A stretch of DNA of 61,633 nt from positions 1 to 61,633 of the forward strand of contig JAIBEI010000005.1 of the NCBI GenBank assembly GCA_019459055.1, read 5' to 3'. This stretch comes from Thiobacillus sp. GTDB taxonomy: Bacteria > Pseudomonadota > Gammaproteobacteria > Burkholderiales > Thiobacillaceae. Below, in pieces: positions 51,006-60,047 of this stretch. The notes below the pieces were generated by a model, which saw nothing but the letters and a program-made list of their open reading frames with translations, was not told the origin of the DNA and did no database searches. The first letter of the stretch is position 1. The number at the start of each line of letters is the position of its first letter. A program made the position numbers and the translations under genes.

Positions 51006-51326
51006 ATGTCTATCGATTTACCGGAACGTGATGCAGAAGGCTACCTGATCGAACCCGCCGACTGGAACGAGGACGTGGCCCGGGCCTTGGCCGAGGAAGA
51101 GAAAATCCAGCTTGATGACGACCACTGGGACGTCATCAACTTCATGCGCGACTACTTCGAGGAACACCAGGTCATCGCCGATGCCCGTTTCGTCATCAAG
51201 CACCTGGCCGAACGCATGGGGAAAGAAGCGCACAAGAAGCTGTTCGATCTGTTCCCCTACGGCTACGTGAAGCAGGCATGCAAGATCGCCGGCATGCGGC
51301 GGCCAAGGGCCTGGAGCACGGGTTGA
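51006..51326 (+). CDS. DsrC/TusE-family sulfur-carrier-like protein
   Basis: 106 residues of the DsrC/TusE family (WNEDVARALAEEEKIQLDDD, then MGKEAHKKLFDLFPYG). Only the upstream Cys (QACKIAGM) is present. The C-terminus is RRPRAWSTG and lacks the penultimate Cys that carries sulfur in DsrC and TusE, so it probably belongs to the regulatory-type homologues. No other dsr or tus genes are in the window. Confidence 0.87.
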   Translation: MSIDLPERDAEGYLIEPADWNEDVARALAEEEKIQLDDDHWDVINFMRDYFEEHQVIADARFVIKHLAERMGKEAHKKLFDLFPYGYVKQACKIAGMRRPRAWSTG

Positions 51327-51720
51327 TCGGACCCTGCCGATTCGGCGCGGACAACACTCGGGCGCCTTGCGCGACCGGCGATAATCCCCGCACGTGACGC
51401 GTCGTCGCCGCTCACGCTCTTGATCACTTCCTGACAGCTGAACATTCCCACGAGCTGGGCGCGCCCATCCACTTTTCCAAGCCCGCCCAAGCCACGGGCA
51501 ACTAAGCGGTTTCGGCGATCGCCGCCATATTTTTTCCCGGATGAAACCGCCCGGGCGCCAATTTTTCACGGTACACCGGCATCCCCGAAGGCGTACCCGG
51601 CAGCCATGATGCCTATACAATGGTCGCCGCCAGGCAGGCCATGCTTTCGCCAGAACCAGGACGCATCACTTGCCATCGACAAACCTGCCGGTGCAACCGC
51701 CAAACCGAGTTTCCACGCTT
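51327..51720. other. Gap with a possible CBS-domain fragment
   Basis: No intact gene. On the minus strand (~51370-51490) a short frame reads GLGKVDGRAQLVGMFSCQEV, which resembles the end of a CBS domain, but it is isolated and truncated. Confidence 0.35.
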
Positions 51721-52905
51721 ATGTCCTCACCGCTCAACCCGACCATGCGCCCTGCAAGATTCGCGCTGTTTGCCCTGGGCTTCCGGCCTTTTTTCCTCGC
51801 TGCCGGCTTGTTCGCCGTCGTGCTGTTGGGGCTGTGGCTGGCCATCCTTCAGGGAGCAATCGCCGTCGGGCCGCTGGCTCCCGCCGTCTGGCACGGCCAT
51901 GAAATGCTGTTCGGCTATGCCGCGGCGGTGATCGCCGGCTTCCTGCTCGCTGCGGCGCAGAACTGGACCGGTATTCGCACGCCGTCGGGCCCGCCCCTGG
52001 CCGCGCTGTTCCTGCTGTGGCTGGCAGGCCGGCTGAGCTTTTTGATTCCCGGCCTGCCGGTGGGGCTGGTCGCGCTGGTCGACCTGCTGTTCCTGCCGGC
52101 GCTGGCGCTGGCGCTGGCCTGGCCGATCATCAAGGCCAGGCAGCTGCACAACTACCCTTTCCCCGTCATGCTGCTGGCGCTGGCCGCGGCCAACGCGCTG
52201 GTGCATGCGGAAGCGCTCGGCTGGACCGCGTCCAGCGCCAGCCTGGGCTTGCATCTCGCTGCCTATGTCGTGGTCACGATGATGACCGCGATGGGTGGGC
52301 GGGTGATTCCCTTCTTCACCGACAACAGGCTGAAATCCTGCCCACGGCGCTGGAAAATCATCGAATGGCTGGTGCCTGCCGCCACCCTTGCGGCGCTGCT
52401 TGCCGCATTGATTGCACCCGTGTCGCCGGTTACCGCACTGCTCGCGACAATTGCGGCAACGGTGCATTTCATCCGGCTGGCGGGCTGGTACACCAGCAAG
52501 GTCTGGTCAGTACCGCTGCTGTGGGTTTTGCATCTGGGCTGCGCCTGGATCGCGCTTGGCTTCATGTTGCTTGCGCTGTCGGCAGCGGGGGTGAGCGCAG
52601 CAACCGGCGCTTCACTGCATGCCTTCACCGTGGGCGGCATCGGGGTGCTGACCCTGGGTATGATGGCGCGGGTGTCGCTCGGCCATACAGGCCGGCCGAT
52701 CGACTCCGTTCCGCTAATGACGCTGGCCTTCGTCGCGATCAATCTCGCGGCGCTGATCCGCGTCGCGTCGCCCTTGTTCTTTCCGGCGGTCTATACGGCA
52801 GGCCTCACCGTTGCCGGATTGGCCTGGATGTTCGCGTTCGGCCTGTTCGCCGCGATCTACGTACCCATGCTGCTGCGCCCGCGGATCGACGGCAAAGCGG
52901 GCTGA
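51721..52905 (+). CDS. NnrS family haem-copper membrane protein
   Basis: 394 residues with ~12 transmembrane helices. The N-terminus has RFALFALGFRPFFLAAGLFA and WHGHEMLFGYAAAVIAGF, and MMTAMGGRVIPFFTDNRL follows, all typical of NnrS. These proteins protect against nitric-oxide stress, which fits the denitrification genes in this window. The frame is open from 51670; the ATG at 51721 is the conventional start. Confidence 0.9.
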   Translation: MSSPLNPTMRPARFALFALGFRPFFLAAGLFAVVLLGLWLAILQGAIAVGPLAPAVWHGHEMLFGYAAAVIAGFLLAAAQNWTGIRTPSGPPLAALFLLWLAGRLSFLIPGLPVGLVALVDLLFLPALALALAWPIIKARQLHNYPFPVMLLALAAANALVHAEALGWTASSASLGLHLAAYVVVTMMTAMGGRVIPFFTDNRLKSCPRRWKIIEWLVPAATLAALLAALIAPVSPVTALLATIAATVHFIRLAGWYTSKVWSVPLLWVLHLGCAWIALGFMLLALSAAGVSAATGASLHAFTVGGIGVLTLGMMARVSLGHTGRPIDSVPLMTLAFVAINLAALIRVASPLFFPAVYTAGLTVAGLAWMFAFGLFAAIYVPMLLRPRIDGKAG

Positions 52906-52977
52906 GCCGCACATTGGCCACGACAAAACGCGGCAGGCGCTGCCGGCCGCAATGACCGACGATCCCGGCTGATTCCC

Positions 52978-54801
52978 ATGAACCGTCTTGCGCACTGCAC
53001 CCGCTGGCTTGTCCTCTGCCTGCTGTCGTCCCCGCTGCTGGCCGCCTCGCCCGACGGCGTGGTGGCGGTATCGCACCCGGCCGCCGCCGCCGCCGGCGCG
53101 CGCGTGCTGGCGCAGGGCGGCAACGCCATCGATGCCGCGGCCGCGGTGCAGTTCGCGTTGAACGTGGTCGAGCCGCAGTCTTCCGGCATCGGCGGCGGCG
53201 GCTTCATGCTGGTCCATCTCGCCAAAACCGGCGAAAGCTTCATCGTCGATTCGCGCGAGCGCGCCCCGGCTGCGGCCAGCGCCGACATGTTCGCGCCCGC
53301 TGGCCTGCCGATGCAGTTTCCGCTGGCCTCGACCAGCGGCCTGGCGGTGGGCGTGCCGGGCACCCTGCGCGGCGTCGACACCGCGTTGCGCCGCTGGGGC
53401 ACATTCAAATTGGCGGATGTGCTGGCGCCCGCCATCGAACTGGCCGAGCACGGTTTTCGCGTCAACCGCTTCCTCGCGGCCGACATCGCGGACGACGGCG
53501 GCCGCACCCGGCTGCAGCCGGAAACCGCCGCGATCTTTCGCCCCGGCGGCGTGCCACTGGCCGAGGGCGACTGGCTGGTGCAGCCCGACTTGGCGAAGAC
53601 CCTGAAGCGAATCGCCGCCGGGGGACCGAACGCCTTCTATCGCGGCCCCCTGGCACGGGCGATCGTCAACGCCCAGCAGCGCACGCGCAGCGAGCTCGGC
53701 GCAGCCGGAAAGGGTCGCATGACACTGGCCGACCTCGACCAGTATCGCGTGGCAATCCGCCAGCCGCTGGTCGGCCATTACCGCGGCTGGACGCTGGCGG
53801 GCATGCCGCCGCCCTCTTCCGGCGGCCTCACCATGCTGCAGATGCTGGGCCTGCTGGAGCGCTTTCCGCTCGGCGACGCCGCGCAGGGATACGACTTCGG
53901 CAGCCCGCACACCCTGCACGCGATGATCGAAGCGATGCGCCTGGCGTTCGCCGACCGCGCGGTGTGGATCGGCGACGACGACACCGTGCCGGTGCCGCGA
54001 CATGGGCTGCTACATGCCGATTACCTCGCTGCGCGCGCAGCCTTGATCAAACCCGACAGCCGCATGGACACGCCGCAGGCAGGCGATCCGCTGCCCTGGG
54101 ATGTCGCCACCGCCGTGCGGCGCAAGCCGTCGCCCGCCAGGCAGCAAAGTCCACACACCACGCATTTTTCCATCGTCGACCGCTGGGGCAACGTGGTGAG
54201 CTACACCAGCACCATCGAGTTCACCTGGGGGTCTGGCATCACCGTTCCGGGCTACGGCTTCCTGCTCAACAACGAGCTGACCGACTTCAATTTCGTGCCT
54301 GCGGCCGACGCCGCGACCGGCAACCCCGGCGCCAACGACGCCGCCCCCGCCAAACGCCCGCGCTCCAGCATGGCGCCGACGCTGCTGCTCCGGGACGGCA
54401 AGCCGGTCGCCGCCTACGGCTCGCCCGGCGGCGCGACCATCATCAACTCGGTGCTCAATGTCACGCTCAACCTCATCGACCACGGCATGTCCCTGCAGCA
54501 GGCCATCGCCGCGCCCCGCCTGTCGGTGACCCACGCAACGGGGCGGGTGCAGTGCGAAGGCGGCGCCGCGTTCATGCAGCCGCATTTCAGCGTCGCCACC
54601 CAGGATGCCTTGCGCAAGCGGGGACATATCGGCCTGGGCGAACCGGGGACGGATGGCTGCCGGGAAACGATCGGCTCGGTGCAGGCAGTCGTCATCGACC
54701 TCGCGACGGGCGCCCATCACGGCGCGGCTGACCCGCGCCGCGAAGGCACGGTCATCCAGGTCGAGCCGGTGCAGACCTCGCCGGAACCCGCGCCCGATTG
54801 A
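52978..54801 (+). CDS. ggt: Gamma-glutamyltransferase
   Basis: 607-residue periplasmic Ntn-hydrolase cleaving and transferring gamma-glutamyl groups of glutathione. Sec signal WLVLCLLSSPLLAASPDGVV; substrate loop ERAPAAASADMF; autoprocessing nucleophile Thr in PHTTHFSIVD (~394); GSPGGATIINSVLN oxyanion region. All catalytic parts are present. Confidence 0.94.
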   Translation: MNRLAHCTRWLVLCLLSSPLLAASPDGVVAVSHPAAAAAGARVLAQGGNAIDAAAAVQFALNVVEPQSSGIGGGGFMLVHLAKTGESFIVDSRERAPAAASADMFAPAGLPMQFPLASTSGLAVGVPGTLRGVDTALRRWGTFKLADVLAPAIELAEHGFRVNRFLAADIADDGGRTRLQPETAAIFRPGGVPLAEGDWLVQPDLAKTLKRIAAGGPNAFYRGPLARAIVNAQQRTRSELGAAGKGRMTLADLDQYRVAIRQPLVGHYRGWTLAGMPPPSSGGLTMLQMLGLLERFPLGDAAQGYDFGSPHTLHAMIEAMRLAFADRAVWIGDDDTVPVPRHGLLHADYLAARAALIKPDSRMDTPQAGDPLPWDVATAVRRKPSPARQQSPHTTHFSIVDRWGNVVSYTSTIEFTWGSGITVPGYGFLLNNELTDFNFVPAADAATGNPGANDAAPAKRPRSSMAPTLLLRDGKPVAAYGSPGGATIINSVLNVTLNLIDHGMSLQQAIAAPRLSVTHATGRVQCEGGAAFMQPHFSVATQDALRKRGHIGLGEPGTDGCRETIGSVQAVVIDLATGAHHGAADPRREGTVIQVEPVQTSPEPAPD

Positions 54802-54886
54802 TCGTCATGCGAACAGCTGAAGACAATCGGCGGGGAAATGACTTACCCTACCAACCTTGTCCTCAAACCAGCAGAAGAGATGTCAT

Positions 54887-55084
54887 ATGGCCAAACCCAA
54901 CTATTCGTTTGCAAAGCGTCAGCGAGACCTCGCCAAAAAACAGAAGAAGGAAGAGAAACTACGGCGCAAGACCGGCGCAGGCGAAAGCCAGCCCCAGGAC
55001 GATCAGCCTCAGGATGACCAACCGCAGGAAGACCAGCCGCAGCTTCAACCGTCGCCGCCCGACGACGACAAACCGGCTGCCTGA
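54887..55084 (+). CDS. Small charged protein with QPQDD repeats
   Basis: 65 residues starting MAKPNYSFAKRQRDLAKKQK, a conserved small-protein N-terminus seen in many proteobacteria, followed by an acidic tail with about four repeats of QPQDD/QPQED. Function unknown. The ATG at 54887 is preferred over the frame start at 54857. Confidence 0.7.
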   Translation: MAKPNYSFAKRQRDLAKKQKKEEKLRRKTGAGESQPQDDQPQDDQPQEDQPQLQPSPPDDDKPAA

Positions 55085-55144
55085 CGCTGCCGGCGGCTCG
55101 TGGCAGCGCGTGCCATGACGCAGGCCCGGCGCTGAGGCTTCACC

Positions 55145-55663
55145 ATGCCCGCCCTGCTGCGCGCCATCCAGGCCGATATCACAACGCTTCAGGTTGACGC
55201 AATCGTCAATGCAGCCAACCCGTCGCTGCTCGGCGGCGGCGGTGTCGACGGCGCAATCCATCGCGCTGCCGGGCCGCGCCTGCTGGACGAATGTCGTCTT
55301 CTCGACGGCTGCCGGACAGGCGATGCCAAGCGCACCCGCGGATACGAACTGCCCGCCAGATTCATCATCCACACCGTCGGCCCGGTCTGGCACGGCGGCA
55401 CCCGCGGGGAACCCGAACTGCTGGCGTCATGCTACCGGCGCTGCATCGAGGTGGCCGCGCAGAACGGCATCCACACCCTGGCGTTTCCCGGCATCAGCAC
55501 CGGGATCTACGGCTACCCCGTCGAGCTTGCCGCCCACGTGGCCATTGCGACAGTCCGCACTGCGGTGACGGGGTTCCCGGTCATCCGGGAAGTGATCTTC
55601 TGCTGCCATTCCGCGGCCGATCTCGCCGTCTACCAGGCGCTGCTCGCCGACGCAGCGAGCTGA
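55145..55663 (+). CDS. ymdB: Macrodomain O-acetyl-ADP-ribose deacetylase
   Basis: 172-residue macrodomain protein. ADP-ribose binding features are [34 protein letters not shown] and [12 protein letters not shown]. Enzymes of this type hydrolyse O-acetyl-ADP-ribose or ADP-ribosyl groups. It is immediately upstream of the split hydrolase gene (6-base gap). Confidence 0.92.
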   Translation: MPALLRAIQADITTLQVDAIVNAANPSLLGGGGVDGAIHRAAGPRLLDECRLLDGCRTGDAKRTRGYELPARFIIHTVGPVWHGGTRGEPELLASCYRRCIEVAAQNGIHTLAFPGISTGIYGYPVELAAHVAIATVRTAVTGFPVIREVIFCCHSAADLAVYQALLADAAS

Positions 55664-55669
55664 CCGCGC

Positions 55670-56482
55670 ATGGATATGGTGCTGGTCCATGGCATGGGCA
55701 GGACGCCGCTGTCCATGATGCGGCTGCGCCGGCGCTTGCGGCGAGCCGGCCACCACCCGGTCCTGTTCGGCTACGCCCCGACGTTCGAAAGCCTGCAGGG
55801 CGCAACCGCACGCCTGGTGAAACTGATCGAGCAGCGGGTGGACACCCGGCACTACGGAGCCGAGAAATAATAAGTTGGACAATTATGGGTGCGCTGGCGG
55901 GATGCGATGCAAGGCGCCGGGCGCGCCGCATGGCCATTCCCTGCAAGCGACCGGCAACGCCGCAGCGCGCCCGCCGGCACAGCCAGAACGTTCAAGTTAT
56001 TGTTTCTCGGCTCCTCAGCGCTGGTGGGGCATTCGCTCGGCACGGTACTCATCCGCACGGCGCTCGGCCAGCTGGGAAACCGGGCGCCGTGCGTCTGCTT
56101 TTTTTTGGCGCCACCGATGGTCGCCTGCAAGGCCGCCCGGTTTTTTTCACGATTCCGGCTATACCGATTACTGACGGGCGAAATGGGCCAGCTCCTGTCT
56201 GACGGGCCGTTCATGCTGCAGCTGCCGCTGCCGCCGGTTCCCACCCGGATCTATGCGGGGGTCGGCGGCCCGCGAGCATCCTGGCTGCCGTTCGGCACGG
56301 AAGCCAATGATGGCATCCTCAGCGTGTCGGAAGCCACCGGCCGCTATAAAGCGAGGACCGTCGAGGTGCCGTCCCTTCACACCTTCATCATGAACTCGAG
56401 GCCGGTTTGCGATGACATGATCCGGCTGCTGGCAACGCTTGAACAGACGACACATCCGGGCGGAACGCACCACCAGGAGTAA
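55670..56482 (+). pseudogene. Alpha/beta hydrolase gene split by a 159-bp insertion
   Basis: The first part (55670-55855) encodes MDMVLVHGMGRTPLSMMRLR to RVDTRHY, the start of a lipase-like alpha/beta hydrolase. The second part (from 56015) continues in the same frame with SALVGHSLGTVLIRTAL, including the nucleophile elbow GHSLG, and ends normally at 56482. Between them lies an inverted-repeat element carrying TAATAA stops in frame. Excising 159 bases restores a continuous ~218-residue protein. As it stands the hydrolase cannot be made in full. Confidence 0.85.
55856..56014. mobile_element. MITE-like insertion with 25-bp inverted ends
   Basis: The left end GGAGCCGAGAAATAATAAGT(TGGAC) and the inverted right end (55990-56014) match at 22 of 25 positions. 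Length is 159 bp with no coding capacity. It lies exactly between codons Tyr62 and the following Ser of the hydrolase frame. No clear target duplication is visible. Confidence 0.8.
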
Positions 56483-56486
56483 AGCC

Positions 56487-56885
56487 ATGGAACCACGCAT
56501 CAGCCTCATCACCCTCGGCGTCGCCGACCTCGAGCGCGCCACCCGCTTCTATGAGGAATGCCTCGACCTGCCGCGGCTGCAGACACCACCGTCGGTCGCC
56601 TTCTTCGAGCTCGGCAAGACCTGGCTGGCGCTGTGGCCGCGCGAAAGCCTGGCTGCAGACGCCGGTCTCGCGCCGGAAGGATCGGGTTTCCGCGGCTTCA
56701 CGCTGGCGCACAACGTGCGCTCGCCGGCCGAGGTGGATGCGCTGCTGGCGCATGCAGCCACCTGCGGCGGCACCGTGACCCGGCCCGGCCAGCCCACCGA
56801 CTGGGGCGGCTACTCCGGCTATTTCAGCGATCCCGACGGCTTCGTCTGGGAAGTCGCGCACAACCCGGGCTTCCCTCATGTTTGA
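56487..56885 (+). CDS. VOC (glyoxalase/bleomycin-resistance) family protein
   Basis: 132 residues with paired beta-alpha-beta units: MEPRISLITLGVADLERATR, FYEECLDLP, then GYFSDPDGFVWEVAHNPGF, the end of a VOC module. The enzyme is metal-dependent as a rule; the substrate is unknown. CAGGAG precedes the ATG, 4 bases after the hydrolase stop. Confidence 0.88.
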   Translation: MEPRISLITLGVADLERATRFYEECLDLPRLQTPPSVAFFELGKTWLALWPRESLAADAGLAPEGSGFRGFTLAHNVRSPAEVDALLAHAATCGGTVTRPGQPTDWGGYSGYFSDPDGFVWEVAHNPGFPHV

Positions 56886-56947
56886 GCCGGATGCAGTGGC
56901 CTTGACCCGTATTTCAACCAAGAACGCAAGCCGATAACAAACAGCCC

Positions 56948-57292
56948 ATGATCCGATTGCCCAAATCACTGAACGCCTGGGGAACGCCCGAATTCAAGGA
57001 CGTCGTCCGCCAGGAAATCGCGCAGCTGGATGCCTCCGAGCTTCCGCTGCAGCAGGGACTGACCCGCAGCAGCCACGTCACGGAACGGCCTTTCCAGGCG
57101 ATGCTCCTCAGCGCCAGCGAGGACGCCGGCCTGCTCCGGGTGAAAGCGGGGATTTTCTATACGGGAATCATCGCCGGCTGCAGCTGCGCGGACGACCCCA
57201 CGCCGATCGACGAACTGAACGAATACTGCGTGGTCGAGTTCCACATCGACCGGACGACGGCCGAAGCCCGGGTGACCCTGCTGCCCGACTGA
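56948..57292 (+). CDS. Conserved hypothetical protein with GCSCADDP motif
   Basis: 114 residues starting MIRLPKSLNAWGTPEFKDVV, with the distinctive IIAGCSCADDPTPIDELNEY segment containing two Cys. It looks like a conserved small cytosolic protein, but no function is known to me. It converges on the NHL gene. Confidence 0.65.
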   Translation: MIRLPKSLNAWGTPEFKDVVRQEIAQLDASELPLQQGLTRSSHVTERPFQAMLLSASEDAGLLRVKAGIFYTGIIAGCSCADDPTPIDELNEYCVVEFHIDRTTAEARVTLLPD

Positions 57293-57317
57293 ATGCCCGC
57301 CGAGCGACTGCCCGCGA

Positions 57318-59003
57318 CTACAGGTCGAGCCAGACCTTTAGGGCGAGCGCGGCGACGACTGCGGCAAGGCCGAGCCAGCTGAGCGGATCGCCCTGGCGCA
57401 GCTTGCGCCCGAGGACAGCGAATTCGTTGCTGCGCTGGGTGCGTCCGAGCATGGGTTCGACGACGGCGGCGAAGGCCTTCCTATCGAACATCGAGACGAA
57501 CGAATTGGGAAGGGGAACAGCGATTCGGCCGAGGAGCAGACGGCGGCCGGTGTGGATGAACGCTTCAGGCAGGCCCTTACCTTGGCGACCGAACAGATCC
57601 ACCACGTGCAGCATCTTGCCATCGGTGCCGACGCGAAGACGTTTCATCCCGTAGATAAGCCACCCGTTAAGGCCCAGCCCAAGCGCCACCACACCAGCCA
57701 GCAGCGCGACCAGTCGGGCCGGAAGCACCTCGAGCGAAGTGAGCAGCAGCGCCGTCCCGCCGCCAAACATCAGCACTGACAAAACGAACACCGCCTGCTG
57801 CCAACGTAGCACCCGGCGGCTCGCGCCCAGCCACACGATCCCACGCGCATCCGGCCGCAATGCCAGACCCGCTGCGGCGGCCACGACGTCCTGTCGTTCC
57901 ATTTCGCCGCCCTCCTCCGCCGCACCCACCTGGCGCTGGGCCGCCGCGTACTCGCGGCGCGCCCTCGAATCGAAATAGGCGGCGACGGCGCCGAGGACGG
58001 CGAAGAGCATCATCATGCCGATGCTCAGGTAGCGCATCCACAGCCCGTGGCTGTGGCGCGCCTGCAGGGTTTGCAGGACATCGCGCAAGGCGGCATCGCC
58101 GAAGGCTTCGACGCGATGGTCGCCGACGCCGATCTGCAGCAGTCGGTAATTTGCCAGGTCGGCAAGCAGCACCGAGTCTGCGAGTGGCGCCAGGGCAACG
58201 GGGTCTGCGCCTTCGCCCAGCTCGATATGGCGCTGGGGCCTGCCCTCCGTGTCGTACAGAATCAGTTCGCCGTTGTTCAGCAGCCCATCCGCGACGACGG
58301 CCCAGGTGTTCCCGTGGCCGTCCCGCGCGGCTGTGATCGGCCAGGTGTTGCCGCGGCCCAGATCGTTCTTCGCGGCCATCGTCTGCAGCAACCGGGTGTG
58401 TCCATCCCCCTCATCCGCCAGAACGACGATACGATGGTGGTTGGTATCCACGACAAGCAGCCGGCCGTCGCCCAGCCATAGCACCTCGTTCGGGTATTTC
58501 AGCCCGCCCTCGGCCTCGATGCGATAGAGCGGCTTGCCCTTCAGGCTGTAGACATGCAGTTCGTGGCCGCTGGTGTCCGCGACGTAGAGTCGGTCCGCAT
58601 CGGGCGCAGCTGCCACGGCCATTGCGGCCCCGTGGCCGCGCATCGGGATGCGGACGAGTTCCGCGCAGGCGCGGCGCGCCAGGTCGCAGCGATGAACGGT
58701 GCCGCGGGCGCCATCAGCGACCAGCAGGTCGTCTCCTATCACTGCGAGCTGGGACACCACCCTGCCGAGTCCCAGTGCTGCGAGGGGGAATTCGTCCTGC
58801 AGCGCGCCGCCGGCATCCGCCACATACAAGGTGCCGCCGGCGACGAAATACACCGTTTCGCCCGTGCTGGCGAGCGCGCCCGGTCCGGCGGCCACGGACA
58901 CCTCTTCGCCGGCCTTCCACGCCAGCACCACGCTGCCCAGGATCCCTAGGATGGCGACGAGCGCGAGTCGATTGGCTTTTCTGCTGCGAGAGAGTTCGAT
59001 CAT
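57318..59003 (-). CDS. Membrane protein with periplasmic NHL-type propeller
   Basis: 561 residues: an N-terminal transmembrane helix (LALVAILGILGSVVLAW), a beta-propeller of NHL-like repeats (KYPNEVLWLGDGRLLVVDTN and similar, ~50-310), then three or four transmembrane helices (~325, ~405-455, ~545) with a cytoplasmic part. Function is unknown; propellers of this type bind ligands or proteins. Confidence 0.75.
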   Translation of the reverse strand: MIELSRSRKANRLALVAILGILGSVVLAWKAGEEVSVAAGPGALASTGETVYFVAGGTLYVADAGGALQDEFPLAALGLGRVVSQLAVIGDDLLVADGARGTVHRCDLARRACAELVRIPMRGHGAAMAVAAAPDADRLYVADTSGHELHVYSLKGKPLYRIEAEGGLKYPNEVLWLGDGRLLVVDTNHHRIVVLADEGDGHTRLLQTMAAKNDLGRGNTWPITAARDGHGNTWAVVADGLLNNGELILYDTEGRPQRHIELGEGADPVALAPLADSVLLADLANYRLLQIGVGDHRVEAFGDAALRDVLQTLQARHSHGLWMRYLSIGMMMLFAVLGAVAAYFDSRARREYAAAQRQVGAAEEGGEMERQDVVAAAAGLALRPDARGIVWLGASRRVLRWQQAVFVLSVLMFGGGTALLLTSLEVLPARLVALLAGVVALGLGLNGWLIYGMKRLRVGTDGKMLHVVDLFGRQGKGLPEAFIHTGRRLLLGRIAVPLPNSFVSMFDRKAFAAVVEPMLGRTQRSNEFAVLGRKLRQGDPLSWLGLAAVVAALALKVWLDL

Positions 59004-59202
59004 CGTCGGGTCCGGTCTCTTGAATAACGAAGGGGGTCCGCGGTTGTGGACGGGGTGCGGTCATTTCAGACGATCGTGCATCTTTGTGCCATGCCCCTGC
59101 GGGGCGTCACATCCGTCGTATTGGGTGGAGTTATCGGAGATTCCCGAACGAACTGAACGCCTGTGTGAGGCGGCACCCGACCCCGGGGCGGGAATCCGGC
59201 GA

Positions 59203-60045
59203 TCAGTCGCCTGCCAGGCTAATTTCCAACTCTTCCGGATAAGGCCGGCTCGGGTACTGGAAGGCGACAGGCCCATCGGGCTTCGCATGGACGAACTGAT
59301 GGACGAAGGGATCGGCCGAGTCGGCCATTTCGGCGGCGTTGCCTTCGGCCACCACCACGCCGTCGTGAATGAAATAGACGTAGTCGGCGACCTTCAGCGA
59401 TTCCGACACGTCGTAGGTCACCACGATCGACGTCAGCCCGAGCGCGTCGTTGAGGCGGCGGATCAGGTTGGCGATGATGTTGAGCGAGATCGGGTCGAGG
59501 CCGGCGAAGGGCTCGTCGTACATCATCAGCATGGGATCGAGCGCGATCGCCCGGGCGAGCGCCACCCGGCGCTCCATGCCGCCCGACAGTTCGCTGGTGC
59601 GCAGGGCGTGGGCGCCACGTAGGCCGACGGCGTGGAGCTTCATCAGCACCAGGTCGTGGATGACGTCTTCCGGCAGGTCGGTGTGCTCGCGCATCGGGTA
59701 GGCGAGGTTGTCGAACACCGACAGGTCGGTGAACAGCCCGCTGACCTGGAACATCATCCCCATCTTGCGGCGCATCGCGTACAGATCATGGTTGCCAAGC
59801 TTGTGGACCACCTGGCCGTCGAATTTCACCTGGCCGCGCGACGGCCTGAGCTGGCCGCCGATATGCCGCAGCAGCGTGGTCTTGCCGCAGCCGCTGACGC
59901 CGAGGATGCCGACCACCTTGCCGCGCGGGATGGCAAGATTGATGCCCTTGAGCACCTGATTATTCTCGAACGCGAAATGCAGGTCGCTGATCTCGACCAG
60001 ATTGTCCGCCGGCTGCTCCAGGGATTGTTGTTGCGATGCGGGCAT
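59203..60045 (-). CDS. MlaF-like ABC transporter ATPase (orphan)
   Basis: 280 residues of the MlaF/Ttg2A type that power retrograde phospholipid transport. Walker A GVSGCGKTT, signature LSGGMERRVALARAIALDP, Walker B LMMYDEPFAGLDP. The H-loop reads VVTYDVSE, with Tyr (TAC) where His is normal. The ATG at 60045 follows the sucB stop by two bases and has GGGGGAAA upstream. No mlaE permease follows: next is the NHL protein. Confidence 0.85.
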   Translation of the reverse strand: MPASQQQSLEQPADNLVEISDLHFAFENNQVLKGINLAIPRGKVVGILGVSGCGKTTLLRHIGGQLRPSRGQVKFDGQVVHKLGNHDLYAMRRKMGMMFQVSGLFTDLSVFDNLAYPMREHTDLPEDVIHDLVLMKLHAVGLRGAHALRTSELSGGMERRVALARAIALDPMLMMYDEPFAGLDPISLNIIANLIRRLNDALGLTSIVVTYDVSESLKVADYVYFIHDGVVVAEGNAAEMADSADPFVHQFVHAKPDGPVAFQYPSRPYPEELEISLAGD

Positions 60046-60047
60046 GC

